From assembly GCA_039583875.1 (NCBI GenBank), contig CM077153.1, positions 111,038,568 through 111,102,567 on the forward strand: a stretch of 64,000 bases of DNA, written 5' to 3'. Numbering within the stretch: the stretch's first letter is position 1; each line of letters starts with the position of its first letter. The notes under the pieces were generated by a model. The model was given only the letters and a program-made list of their open reading frames with translations. It was not told where the DNA came from and did not search any database. This document shows positions 9,333 to 19,292 of this stretch, one piece after another. This DNA comes from Platanthera guangdongensis (Eukaryota > Streptophyta > Magnoliopsida > Asparagales > Orchidaceae). The position numbers were made by a program, and so were the translations under genes.

Positions 9333-9385
9333 CAACCCAAATAGGCGGACTCTGTGGACAGAGAAAACCAGTCCGCAGATAATTC

Positions 9386-10065
9386 CCTGCGAAGAGCAAG
9401 ATGCTCACTTGGCGGAACGGTTCCCTGCCCTCTTGCCTGGAGTACAGTCTAAGCTGTGGGTCTCCTGCAGGCACTGCTTGAGGGTACCATGGAGTGTTCG
9501 AGAGTTACAAGCTAAGATGACCCGCGGGCAGGTGAGCCGGAACGGCATACTTTCCTCATGTGATCATCGAAGTTGTAACAATATCCCTAAAGCGGCGTGG
9601 TAGAGCTTTACACCCACCTTGCCCTCCATAATGCAAAGGTGGGGTCAGGTACCTGCCGGGATCCGAAGCCCAGAATCCAACCGCGCTAGAGCCTGCAAGC
9701 TCCCACTACACGGTGCGAAATCTCCCCGCAACACGTGGTCTTCGTGGTGTTACGCTAATGACAACGGCTCTAGGGGAGGTCTAGCTGAACTCGGCGATGT
9801 CTCCTGGTATCAGGGAACCGTTATAGGTCTTTGGGAGAGAGAGAAAACACTAGAAAAAATGTCAGTATGGATTCTTTGATTAAGAAAATGCATTTGCAAA
9901 GGAAGCATAAGAAAGAAAAAGGGAGTTCGGGTGTAGAACCGTTTTTGAAATCTCTCTTAGCGCCTTATCTGTTATGATTACAACAAAACACTCGAAGAAG
10001 TGTTAGCAAGCAGTTTCTATTCATAACAATTTTTGAAGAGGATACACAAAGTAGAAGAAGGAGGT
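9386..10065. other. Non-coding interval downstream of pol
   Basis: About 680 bp between the hairpin repeats and the pol stop. Apart from a partial copy of the large hairpin core (about 9503-9560) I see nothing recognisable. The GCGGAC word is absent here. Confidence 0.5.
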
Positions 10066-11016
10066 TTAAGAATAGAACCGCTTGAGAACATCCCCACTCC
10101 AGGTGTGCGGTATATCCTTTACTTCGTATGTCTGCAAGCGATAAGCGCCGCTTTTTAATGCTTCTTTGACGACAAAAGCGCCGACCCAATTTGGATTAAG
10201 CTTTCCAACTGAACCAGCTCATGCAGCAGCATCAACCTTCTTTAGAACTAGATCTCGCACTTGGAAGTGTTTGATCCTTACATTCTGATCGAAGTAACGG
10301 TCCATCCTCCTTTTGACCTCTTCCTGCCTTATGGCTGCTTGATCTCTGACCTCCTCGATGTGTTCCAAGCTGAACCTCATCTCCTCATTATTCAACTCAG
10401 CCCAATCATCAACACCTTCTCTTGCAAGCAGCACTCTGGGTGACGGGACTTCAAACTCAATCGGGATTAGTGCCTCTGAGTCATGAGAGAGTTTGAATGG
10501 AGTCTCCCCGGTTGCGGATGATGGCGTTGTCCTAAGGGACCAGAGGACTGATGGGATCTGATCAGCCCAACTGCCCTTGAGATTCTGCACTTTCTTTTTG
10601 AGCAAGTTGAGGATCTGCTTGTTGGCAGCCTCCACCTGGCCATTGCTTCTGGGATGATGAACTGATGCAAAACGCAGCTCTGTTCCGATCTGCCTGCAAA
10701 AATCTATCATCTCTGAGTTGTTGAATTGTGTCCCATTGTCAGTGATTATTGCCATTGGTATCCCGTGCCGGCAGACAATTTCTCCCCAAATGAAGTTCTT
10801 GACGATCTGAGTCGTTGTCTTAGCCAATGCCTTGGCTTCGATCCACTTGCTGAAGTAGTCGATCATTACGATGATAAAACCCGTTGCCCGCTTGCCAAGG
10901 GAAAAGGACCAATGAGATCCATTCCCCAAACCGCAAAGGGCCAAGGAGTTGCAATCGACCTGAGGGACTGAGCTGCTTGGTGCTGAAGTGGAGCAAACTT
11001 CTGGCATGGAACACAC
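10066..11016 (-). pseudogene. pol: Inner Tat pol: integrase core and C-terminus, broken
   Basis: The integrase catalytic core is visible: the first Asp is in GMDLIGPF (upstream frame), then TDNGTQF and NGQVEAANK give the D,D-35-E arrangement expected for retroviral-type integrases. A frameshift near 10880-10890 separates the first Asp from the rest. An in-frame TGA at 10219-10221 cuts the C-terminal segment, which otherwise continues with a conserved LNPNW-x-G-x-F-type motif to a final stop at 10066-10068. The protein would insert the cDNA; this copy cannot make it intact. Confidence 0.85.
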
Positions 11017-12971
11017 CTTCTGGCGCAGATCTCTGAGTCTTTCTTCATTGTGGGCCAGAAATACCCTTGTCGCAGGACTCGTTTTTCAAGAGTTCTTGCT
11101 CCAGAGTGGCTTCCACACTCTCCTGAATGAACTTCTTGTAGAATGGTGTGAGCTTCTTCTTCTGAAACACACCGGGCCATGGTTGAGAGGAAGGTCTTTC
11201 TATAAAGGATTCCCGCCACTAGAAAGTAGTGAGCTGCTTTTATTCTGAACTTTTTCTTGTCTCTAACTGTATGATGATAATTTCTTGTTGACAGATATAG
11301 GATGAATGGGTCCATCCAAGAGGCGCGTTGATCTACTTGCATCAAATCTCCTTCCACCACTGCCGGGCGGAAGATCTCGGAAGTTGTGCCTCCTGAAGGC
11401 ATCCCATGCTTAGAGAGAAAATCGGCCTCCTCATTCTCTGTTCTGGGGATATGTTCGATAGTGAAGCTTTTAAACCTGCCGACCTCTATTTTCACAAGAG
11501 CTAGGTATTTTTTCAAGACGGGCTCCCTTGCTTCGAAGTTGCCGAGGACTTGCGACGCCATTACCAGAGAATCGGTTTTGATGTGGACATGATCGATTCC
11601 TAATTCCCTTGCGAGCCTCAAACCTGCTAGCAGAGATTCATATTCGGCCTGGTTATTTGTTACTGGAAAGTAAAACTTGATGGCCTGCTCCAACTTGACT
11701 CCGTTTGGATTGATGAGAACCACTCCTGCTCCAGAAGAACTTCTGCCTGAGGCACCATCAACATAGATGGTCCAAGCCAAAGGTGACCTTTCTGTCTGAT
11801 CAGAACTGGACTCTGGCATGTCAATCAGAAAATCTGCTAGGACTTGAGCTTTGATGGCTGTCTTGGGCACATAAGAAATTTCAAATTCACTTAGCTCTAT
11901 TGCCCACTTAGCTAGTCTGCCGGAATGCTCGGGCTTTTCCAACACACCCTTCAAAGGTTGATCGGTGATGACTTGAATTGAATGTGCTTGGAAGTATGGG
12001 CGAAGCCTGCGAGCTGACATGACCAGCGCCAAGGCTAACTTCTCCAGGATCGGATACCGCGTCTCTGCACTCTTCAGAATATGGCTGACATAGTAGATTG
12101 GGAATTGCTTTCTGCCTTCTTCCCGAAGAAGAACGGAGCTGACGGCCTCAGGGCCAACCCCTAGGTACAAGAAAAGAACCTCTCCTGGGCGAGGACTCTG
12201 AAGCAGAGGCGATGAGGTAAGCTGCATCTTTAACTGTTCAAAAGCCTGGGAGCACTCTTCTGTCCACTCAAACTTGGAAGCACGTCGGAGGGTCTTAAAT
12301 AAGGGGGCACTCCTATCTCCAACCCGAGAAAGAAATCTTGCAAGACCTGCGAGCCTTCCCCCTAACTGCTGAACTTCCTTCGGTGAACGAGGGGTAGGAA
12401 TTTCAAGAATAGCTTTCACCTTGTCAGGATTGGGGGCAAGTCCCTCCGGAGTAAGGAGATGACCAAGAAACTTCCCCTTACTCGCTCCAAAAGTACACTT
12501 CAAAGGATTGAGCTTCATCTTGTATCTACACAGAGTAGCGAACGTCTCTGATAGATCTAGCAAGTGCAGCGAAAACGATTTACTCTTAATCAAGAGATCG
12601 TCTACATACACTTTTAGGTTTCTCCCTTTTTGATAGTTAAACACACGGTCCATCATCAGTTGGTAAGTCGCGCCAGCATTCTTAAGCCCAAAGGGCATCA
12701 CAAGGTAGCAATAACATCCATCGTTAGTAATGAACGACGTGTGAGGAACGTCGGGCTTATGCATTCTTATCTGATGATAACCAGAAAACGCATCTAAAAA
12801 ACTCATGTAAGAGTACCCTACCGCGGAATCAACTAAAGAATCTATCCGAGGCAAGGGGTAGCAATCTTTAGGACATGCTTTATTAAGTTTTGTAAAGTCT
12901 ACACACATTCGCCACTTTCCCCCTGGTTTTTTAACCATTACAACATTTGAAATCCAGGTGGGATATTGCAC
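10866..12971 (-). pseudogene. pol: Inner Tat pol: RT, RNase H, archaeal-type RNase H, integrase zinc finger
   Basis: This open stretch of about 700 codons carries most of pol. RT motifs are CVDF, SFLDAFSGYHQI and MPFGLKNAGATYQ, with the catalytic YVDD at about 12597-12608. A degenerate gypsy-type RNase H follows. A second RNase H then has IYVDGAS, NNQAEYE and IKTDS, supplying the D-E-D acidic residues typical of the archaeal-type RNase H found in Tat elements. The end has an H/H...CVPCQ zinc finger of integrase and the start of its core. The frame is lost on both sides: near 12970-13020 (joining to protease) and near 10885 (joining to the integrase core). Short reading frames on the other strand across it are shadows. 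Confidence 0.9.
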
Positions 12972-14536
12972 TTCTTTAATAAAATTTGCCTTGAGGAGCT
13001 TCGCAACGTCCCCCTTATTGGTTCTGCAAGCTTTGTTGCCACGTCCCTCTTCTTCTGTTGGATAGGCTTGCAGCCGGGATCAACATTCAGGTGGTGGCAA
13101 GCAACATCAGGATCCACCCCCGGCATGTCTTCTGCTGACCAGGCAAAGACATCCAGGTTCTTTAGCAGACAGGAAATCAACTCAGCCTTTTGATCTTCAG
13201 GTAGCTCTGAGTTGATGGAGAGTTTCCTCTCCTCCCCTTCAGCAATGGGGACTCCTTGCGTCACCTGGGCAGGTTCCAGGTGAGCACCTTCATCAGCAGC
13301 AACTTTCGAACTGGGAGAGGCTTCTGCAGCTTCTGTTGGAGCAAGGGAAGGGCTGGCTTCAACCATGTTGACAGTGCGGACGTAGCACTCCCTTGCTCTT
13401 CTTGGGTCACTCCGGACCCGGCACATCCTCCCATCGGCGAAGAACTTGATGGCGAGGTGGTAAGTGGAAATCACTGCTTGGTACTTGTTCAGCAGGGGCC
13501 TGCCGAAGATGGCATGGTAGCTGCTGGGGGCGTCGACTACTATGAACTGTATCTGCTTTGTTGCCCCTCCAAGCTTCAATGGCAAAGTGACGCTGCCCTC
13601 CACTTCTTTCCTCTCTCCTGAGAAACCATTTTGTGGCCCCTCAGTGGAAAGCAGAGGCTTTCCGGTCCTCAGGGCCTCAAAAGTAGACTTAAAGAGGAGG
13701 TTGACCGAGCTTCCTGTGTCGACCAGAATCCTATCCACTGTGAAGTCCCCAATACCAGCCTGGATTACGACTGCATCATCAAATGGATTGGCTGTTCGAG
13801 GAAGATCTTCTGGACCAAAGGTGACGACTTCCCTCGGAGGAGCAACGGAAGAAGAGGCCACCTCTGCCTGGGTGACCCTTGAAATTGATGACTTCCGGGT
13901 GGACTCGGTCCCTGCTCCACCGTGGATGAAGAAGAGGCATCCCAGAATCCCCTCATCATTTGCATCGAAGCACTCTACCGGGACGTTGATTGGCCCCAGA
14001 CAGCCTTCATCCTCCACATCCACACACTCCTGGTAAGCCTCAGCTACCTCTTTGCCTTTTGAGGTGGATGGTTTTGAAGAGGAAGGAGAATCCTTCTTGG
14101 CCAGGTCAATCTTGCCCTCGGCAAGCAACTTCTCTATCAGCGTGCGAAGGACCTTGCATTCTTCAGTCAGATGACCCTTTTCCTTGTGGAACTGGCAGTA
14201 TTGTGAATTATTCCTCGGCTTCCACATCTTCTGAGGCTCTTGCCTCTTCTCTTCTGATCTCCTTTGCAGGATCTGGATGACTTCGTCAAGGTCCAGATCT
14301 GCAGGGTCCTCCATGGGACTTTTATCATATTGGCACGGGGCAGGCAAGACTGCCTGCTGGAGGATGGGAAGAGCTTGCAAAGGAACGAAGGGAGCGGCGG
14401 CCAACGGCAGTCTCTGCTCATGAAACTGTTGATGGCCTTGCAATGGTTTTTTTGTTGCGGAAGTTCCTGCCTCTTTGAGACGGAGGCTGGAAGTCTGGAC
14501 GAGGGGGCCTGCCACGAGAGGAAGAAGCGGAGGCAT
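12938..14536 (-). pseudogene. Inner Tat gag C-terminus, zinc knuckle and protease
   Basis: About 530 open codons. A nucleocapsid-like knuckle CQFHKEKGHLTEEC lies near residues 115-130, followed by a long linker and the aspartic protease with VDTGSSVNLLF. A C-terminal part resembles the start of the RT fold (DVFAWSAEDMPG, then HHLNVDPGCKP), before the frame is lost near 13000. This is the standard Tat order of gag end, protease and RT in one polyprotein. Confidence 0.85.
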
Positions 14537-14915
14537 ACCTTCCTTCAGCCTTGGCTGTCAGGGATGAAACATAGGTCGGATTGGCATTTTCCCCTTCTAT
14601 GAAACGGTTGACCATGGCGATCAACTCCTGATAAGTCTCGGGTGCCTTGGTCGTTGCTTTAAACTTCAGAGGGCCTTCCCGGAGGCCGTGGATCAAGGCA
14701 ACTTTGTAATAGTCGGGGTTCACATTCCTCACCCCCTGAATTTCTCTTTGAAAGCGATCAACGAATCGTGCCACCGATTCGTTATCCCTCTGCTTGATCT
14801 CGAATAGGGCAGCTGGCCCATTCTTCCTCTTCCTTGAGGTAGCAAACCTCAGCAGTAACTGGCTACGAAGCTCCGCAAAAGAAGAGATAGTGCCCGAGGC
14901 AGCTCGTAGAACCAT
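14418..14915 (-). pseudogene. gag: Inner Tat gag, central capsid region
   Basis: A retrotransposon gag domain with LRSQLLLRFATSRKRK, FVDRFQREI, and LREGPLKFKATTKAPETY. The outer gag at 17248-18357 has equivalents at each position. The upstream frame is separated by a shift near 14893 and a stop at 14969. The 3' end overlaps the gag-protease frame. Confidence 0.85.
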
Positions 14916-14968
14916 TCTCTCGCTTGCCCTTCGAGAGTGGTAACCAGCAACTTACACTTAATCGCATC

Positions 14969-15553
14969 TCAGAGGCATCTCAAAGCAACTGCCCCCTCAA
15001 ATGCCTGGAGGTGAGAAACGGGATCTGTCGCTCCTGTATAGAATGCGATGCGAGGCTCCCTGAAGTTGCTCGGAGCTGATTCCCATCGAATTCGGTCAAC
15101 AAAGGGAGACGGGGTGTCAAACTCTGCAGGATAGAAAGGGCGGACTGGAGCCGAGGAGTCCGCGGGCTCGGCGGACTGACGATCAGCAAAGTGAAGTTGG
15201 CGGGCAGGAGTGCCCCTAGCAGCTTCTCTGAAGAACTCTCTGAAAGCAAACTCTTCCTCTTGAGGGCGCAGAGGGGCTGCGGTCTGAGCTGGGTTCCGAG
15301 AAGTTTCTGGCGACTGCCGAAGCGGAGTTCGGCGAGCCGGGGTCTGGCGGACTGGCGAGTTCGCTGGGTCCGCTGCGGCCTGAGGAGCAAGCCGCTGGGC
15401 CAGCGCGAGCAGAGCTTGGCTGATTGTGTCAAGACGCTGGTCGGTATGCCGGCGAGACTGCTCGGCCTCAAGGCGAGCTTGCTCAATCGCGTCCCAAAGG
15501 GAGTCTTCTAAAGAGCTGGAGCGGTCTGAAGAGCGGGCTCTGCGGTCTGACAT
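14969..15553 (-). pseudogene. gag: Inner Tat gag N-terminus
   Basis: It starts at an ATG 54 bp downstream of the 5' LTR in the element's direction, with a disordered Arg/Ser/Pro/Ala-rich N-terminus followed by FVDRIRWESAPSNF and TDPVSHLQAFEGA, a conserved gag motif shared with the outer element. It stops at TGA 14969-14971, in frame with further gag sequence, so this is a nonsense change rather than the true end. Six GCGGAC/GTCCGC words lie in the N-terminal part (15130-15570), unlike the rest of gag-pol. Confidence 0.85.
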
Positions 15554-15584
15554 CTTGCGTCCGCTGATTTCAAAACACTACTCG

Positions 15585-15606
15585 GATCTGAAGGTCGCGT
15601 GTTAAC
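15585..15606 (-). other. Primer-binding region, unusual
   Basis: The 22 internal bases next to the 5' LTR are identical in the outer element (18611-18632). They do not begin with TGG, as needed for pairing to a tRNA CCA end. On the plus strand they resemble the anticodon-stem to T-arm part of a plant tRNA (GGATC-x-GAAGGTCG...GTGTT), closest from memory to Trp or Arg tRNAs. Confidence 0.45.
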
Positions 15607-16353
15607 TGTTGATGCACGAAAACACAAGGGGGGTCGAGCACAACCAGCTAACTGTTCGAACACAGGGGAATAGGGAGACTGCGAGTAGCGATCTACTAAG
15701 CGGATGAGAGCTGGAAGAAGAGCAGGGCCGTAAACCACGGCAACAACAGACTTCGCCCGTCGCGGCCTGAATGCCTCTCTTGCAACGGGCTTTCCCTTGA
15801 TTGAAGAAGGATCTAGTTACAAGCGAAAGGAAAAGACTGAGGGAAGCAGAGCAAGGGGGAGTCCGCAAGGCACAGGATTCGAGTCCGCAGCCTGTAACAA
15901 GTAGGCTCCTGGGTCCGAGTCAGCGTGCCTTGAGTGCACCACCTCCCCCCTATTTATAGGATAGGGGGCCTGCCCAAACGGGCAGGGCTAAAATAACCGG
16001 CTGCCCGGGGTACAGGAGAACCGGGCAGCGGTGACGGGAAGTAAAAAGAAAGAACAAGCCAGTCCGCACAGAAGTGGCGGACTGGGCTCGCGAGCTGGAG
16101 CTTCCACTGCTGCTGGGCGCGCCCACTGGAGGGCGGCGGCCTGGGCGGACGAGATACTGCGTCCGCCGCTGGAGAACCTGACCCAAAGTGCCGGCAGACT
16201 GAGCGGACAGGTCCTTGCGTCCGCTGCTGGAGTATCATCCTTGGCGCCCGACTGGTGACAGTGCCGGACTGGGCGGACGGACAAATCCTGTCCGCGCCTG
16301 CTGAATGGGGGGCTTTGGAATCTTGCAGTATGTTGCGGACTGAGGGGTTAACA
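15607..16353 (-). repeat. 5' LTR of the inner Tat element
   Basis: 747 bp, with the same termini as the 3' LTR. TATAAATA (minus) is at 15951-15958. About eleven GCGGAC/GTCCGC words are present. CGGCA follows immediately at 16354-16358. Confidence 0.92.
15951..15958 (-). promoter_or_regulatory. 5' LTR TATA box
   Basis: TATAAATA on the minus strand, driving the element's genomic RNA towards gag; conserved in the other LTR and in the outer family. Confidence 0.65.
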
Positions 16354-16358
16354 CGGCA
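16354..16358. repeat. Target-site duplication, right (CGGCA)
   Basis: Perfect copy of 3130-3134; fixes the right boundary of the inner element. Confidence 0.9.
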
Positions 16359-16679
16359 ATTGATATATTTGAGCCAAATAAGATACTGAATAGCGGATAG
16401 GCGGACGTAAGTCGGCCGAGTTCCCAAATATATTAATGATAATCCAGCAGGTAGGAACCGGAAAGTTAAAAAACTTAAGCCGGAATATGAAACCGGGCGG
16501 CTTGTGTAATTAATTATACAACCTGCACAGGCCGCTTAGTAAAACCGCGAGATAGCGGATAGGCGCGTGTTGTCCTGCAAAAATAGGTGAAGACATGCAC
16601 TTATGTGTCAATGTGGACAGGTGCGTGTGGCATTGCTTTCCACACAAAGAACACATAAGCGGGATCGAAATTCTTAAAA

Positions 16680-16975
16680 TCCATGACCGATGTCAAGCGG
16701 GACAAGTACGCAACGTCTGCGACTGAAGTCAAGCAGGACAAGTACGCAATGTCTGCGATGAAGGTCAAGCGGGACAAGTACGTAATGCCTGTCTGTGACT
16801 GAAGTCATGTGTGACGGGTACGCAATGTCTGCGACTGAAGGCCAAGCGGAAAACCCACCACACATCTGCGACTGAAGTCAAGCAGGACAAGTACGCAATG
16901 TCTGCGACGAAAGTCAAGCGGGACAAGTACGTAATGCCTGTCTGTGACTGAAGTCAAGCGGGATGTGGAGGGCTT
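16680..16975. repeat. Degenerate tandem repeat, about 36-bp unit
   Basis: Roughly seven imperfect copies of a unit built on CTGCGACTGAAGTCAAGCG and GGACAAGTACGCAATG. It lies between the outer gag and the insertion point. Short ORFs across it just translate the repeat. Confidence 0.75.
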
Positions 16976-17247
16976 AAGAATTCGAAAGGGGCTCTTGCCC
17001 CTACATGCATGCATATTGGCATAAAGAGTAAAGCTAAAAATAAGTTTCAAATGAAAAGGTAACATTTGCATGATGTTAAGGAAGTGACAAAGGATATATA
17101 TCTGTAGTTTTATCATGCCTCATTAATACCGAATGTGAAGGAGATGTTATGTACTATTCTGAACATAAGCACTTTTCTTTATAGAAAGAAAGAGGAATCA
17201 CTGCTTGAATTATTGAGCAAGAAATGAAAGATTGCCTTAGAGAGTTA
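16976..17247. other. AT-rich spacer downstream of outer gag
   Basis: About 270 bp without ORF or motif; in the element's direction it directly follows the gag stop. Confidence 0.4.
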
Positions 17248-18357
17248 CTAAAAAACATATTCTTGCAACTTTCCAGCTCTTACAAGTTGATTAGCCAATT
17301 CCCTGAGTGCTATGCAATCTTCTGCTAGATGACCAATATCTTTATGATACTTGCAAACAAGTTGCTCGTGCCGATACTTGATTTTGGATTTCATACGCCG
17401 AGGCTTCTTGAACTCAGGCATTCCCTGAATGATTATCAAAAGATCTTCCATAGGAATTTTAAACTTAACATACTTACCTGAACCTTTTCCATACTTTGGA
17501 ATTTTATCCTGGAGAATATAAGGAGACTTGCAATATTCAACTTGCAAAACATCTTGTGAGTAAATAGATTGTTGTTGACCAGAAGTCCCTTGAGATTGTT
17601 TAGCCATTTGATTCAGAAACGAAACAAAACCTTTATTTGCCTCTTCGCCCATTATGAATGTATTAACTATATCAATAAGATCTCCATAGCTTTTGGGATA
17701 CTTTGTGGTGAGCTTGAATTTCAATGGGTCTTCTTGAAGTGCATTTATGAAAGCATGCAAGTAATAGTCTTGATGGACGCTACAAATATCTAAAACCTCC
17801 TTTTGAAACCGATCAACAAAATCTGGATAAGACTCGTCAATTCCTTACTTGATTCGGAAGAGAGCTCCAACGTCTCTTTTCCGCTTCCTGTAAATAGCGA
17901 ATCTAGAAATAAATTGACTTCGAAGATCCTTAAAGCTGGTTACTGATCGAGGTGGGAGGCTATAAAACCATTCTCTTACAACATTTCCAAAAGATATAAC
18001 AAAGAGTTTGCATTTTACTCCATTTGACACTTTTCTCAGTGAAATAGCTGATTCAAAAGCTTGCAAATGAGAAAACGGATCATCACATCCAGAATACTCC
18101 GGGAGACGCGGTACTATAAAGTTATCGGAGACAGTATCCCACTGAATTCGATTAATGAATGGAGAAGGGGCCTCTTCTTCTTCCTCACAAAGAGGTTCAT
18201 TTGCAACAGATTCTAGGCCACGCTCAACACTATTTGCAAAAATTTCTCTATGAGGGTCAACAACCTCACTATTAAAATACGAGCAATCCTGCACTTCTGA
18301 GAGATCTGTAGTAACCGAGATGCGGCTTGATTTACCATGGCCCTTTGCAGGATTCAT
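17248..18357 (-). pseudogene. gag: Outer element gag with zinc knuckle, one in-frame stop
   Basis: A single frame of about 370 codons from the ATG at 18357 to the TAG at 17248-17250, interrupted only by TAA at 17845-17847. Landmarks match the inner gag: FINRIQWDTVSDNF, DPFSHLQAFESAI, WFYSLPP, LRSQFISRFAIYRKRKR, FVDRFQKEV, and EDPLKFKLTTKYPKSY. A knuckle CKYHKDIGHLAEDC lies near the end. Codon composition is more AT-rich than the inner gag. The frame ends cleanly after gag with no protease following, as in gag-only non-autonomous elements. Confidence 0.85.
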
Positions 18358-18610
18358 CCTGAAAAGAAAGAATAGCCGAACTTTTTCAAGAGACCGCAGA
18401 ACAGCGGCGGCTTAACGGGGCGGCTAGACGATACTGCAAACCGATAAGAAGACCGGCTGAAAAGAGAGCGGATAGAAAGCCAGGTTCTACAGCACTGGAG
18501 GCGGGCTGAAAACCTTAGCCGGCGAAGTTGCGGCTTGCTCGACAGGCCACCGAACTCTAGAGGATAGAGCGGTCTAATTAGCTAGACCGTTGATTTCATC
18601 GATTAGTCGA

Positions 18611-18632
18611 GATCTGAAGGTCGCGTGTTAAC
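18611..18632 (-). other. Outer element primer-binding region
   Basis: The same 22 bases as 15585-15606 abut the LTR end in the same position, although the surrounding leader differs. Conservation across families supports function in priming. Confidence 0.45.
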
Positions 18633-19292
18633 TGTTGATGCACGAAAACGGACAGGGAGTCGGGCACCACCAGCTAACGGTTCGAACACCGGGGAATAGG
18701 GGAGGAAAGGAGAAGACTGTCGACCAATCGGTTACTAGCGGTCGCGGCTAAAGGACCGGAAAAGGGGGCCGCTGGCAGCGGCAACAGCAGAGTTCGCCCG
18801 CCGCGGCTTAAATGGCACTCTTGCGGCGGGCTTTCCTTTACTTCAAATAAGAAACAGTTACAACGAGTAAAAGAAGAAGCCGGCCGGACTACAAGCCGCA
18901 ATACACTAGACTTGAGACCGCAGCTCTTAACAAGCGAGCTCCTGGATCCCAGTCAGCGTGTCTTGGGGAGTGCACACCCCCCTATTTATAGGCTCGTGGG
19001 CCTGCCCAAACGGGCAGGGCTAAAGTTACCGGCTGCCCGGGGTACAGGAGAACCGGGCAGAGGTGAGGGGAAGCAAAAGAGAAAGAAACAAGAAAGGAGG
19101 GAAGCCGCGCGGCCTGGCGGATTCCTCCTGGCGAGCTGACGGCTGGGTCCTTGGGCCTTGTCGCTGAGCAGGGTCGGCGTTGGCAGCGGCCTGACATGGA
19201 GACCGCCCGGCTTGGGAGGCTTGGCGGCTTGAGTAGGCAGGCCGCCCGGTCTGGAAAGCTGCGCGGGCAGGTCGCGGATTCCGGGCTTATCA
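18633..19292 (-). repeat. Outer element 5' LTR
   Basis: On the minus strand it would start TGATAAGCCC (19292) and end CATCAACA (18633), about 660 bp. It shares with the inner LTR the terminal block, the TATA region (18983-18990), and the GGGCCTGCCC...GGGCAGGGC inverted segment. The right boundary is set by a CA terminus and a switch to unrelated Ser/Thr-coding sequence; the partner LTR is outside the window, so this end is less certain. Confidence 0.6.
18983..18990 (-). promoter_or_regulatory. Outer LTR TATA box
   Basis: TATAAATA on the minus strand at the position equivalent to 15951-15958. Confidence 0.55.

Larger units (their letters stand above)
8460..9385. repeat. Hairpin-rich repeats between gene B and pol
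   Basis: This spacer lies between the 3' ends of convergent units. It contains three roughly 45-bp repeats (about 8871-8915, 8946-8990, 9013-9057), each with GAGCGGAT and ATCCGCTC or close variants as inverted arms around an A-rich loop. Similar arms built on GCGGAC...GTCCGC occur to about 9385. Two larger units have TATAGCTTG/CAAGCTATA arms (9064-9131 and 9261-9328). About twelve GCGGAC/GTCCGC words fall in this interval. I see no protein-coding content. Confidence 0.75.
3135..16353 (-). mobile_element. Complete Tat-lineage Ty3/gypsy retrotransposon with antisense genes
   Basis: A 13,219-bp element on the minus strand bounded by 747-bp LTRs (3135-3881 and 15607-16353) and a perfect CGGCA duplication. 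In its own direction the order is 5' LTR, PBS, gag, protease, RT, RNase H, archaeal-type RNase H, integrase, a spacer with hairpin repeats, then two oppositely oriented gene units, a purine tract and the 3' LTR. The second RNase H marks the Tat lineage. I count 13 LTR differences by eye (1.7 percent), 11 of them transitions. At the commonly used grass rate of 1.3e-8 per site per year that is under 1 million years, but the rate is an assumption. gag and pol are broken by stops and frameshifts, so this copy is not autonomous. Confidence 0.92.
16354..19292 (-). mobile_element. Outer Tat-related element, 5' portion (right part)
   Basis: Continuation of the element at 1-3134. In its own direction it holds the 5' LTR (18633-19292), primer-binding region, gag (17248-18357) and a spacer with tandem repeats. 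gag ends at its own stop and no protease, RT, RNase H or integrase similarity is visible in either flank of the insertion (16354-17247 and 2467-3134). It is therefore a gag plus antisense-gene element without pol, and would depend on a partner. Its LTR and internal ends are related to those of the inner element. Confidence 0.7.

Noticed and set aside
15585..15606. Possible tRNA gene fragment
   Set aside because: Only about 20 bases match a tRNA arm; position next to the LTR makes a primer-binding site more likely than a gene.
16680..16975. CRISPR-like regular repeats
   Set aside because: Repeats are degenerate and continuous, without unique spacers, and the window is plant retrotransposon DNA.
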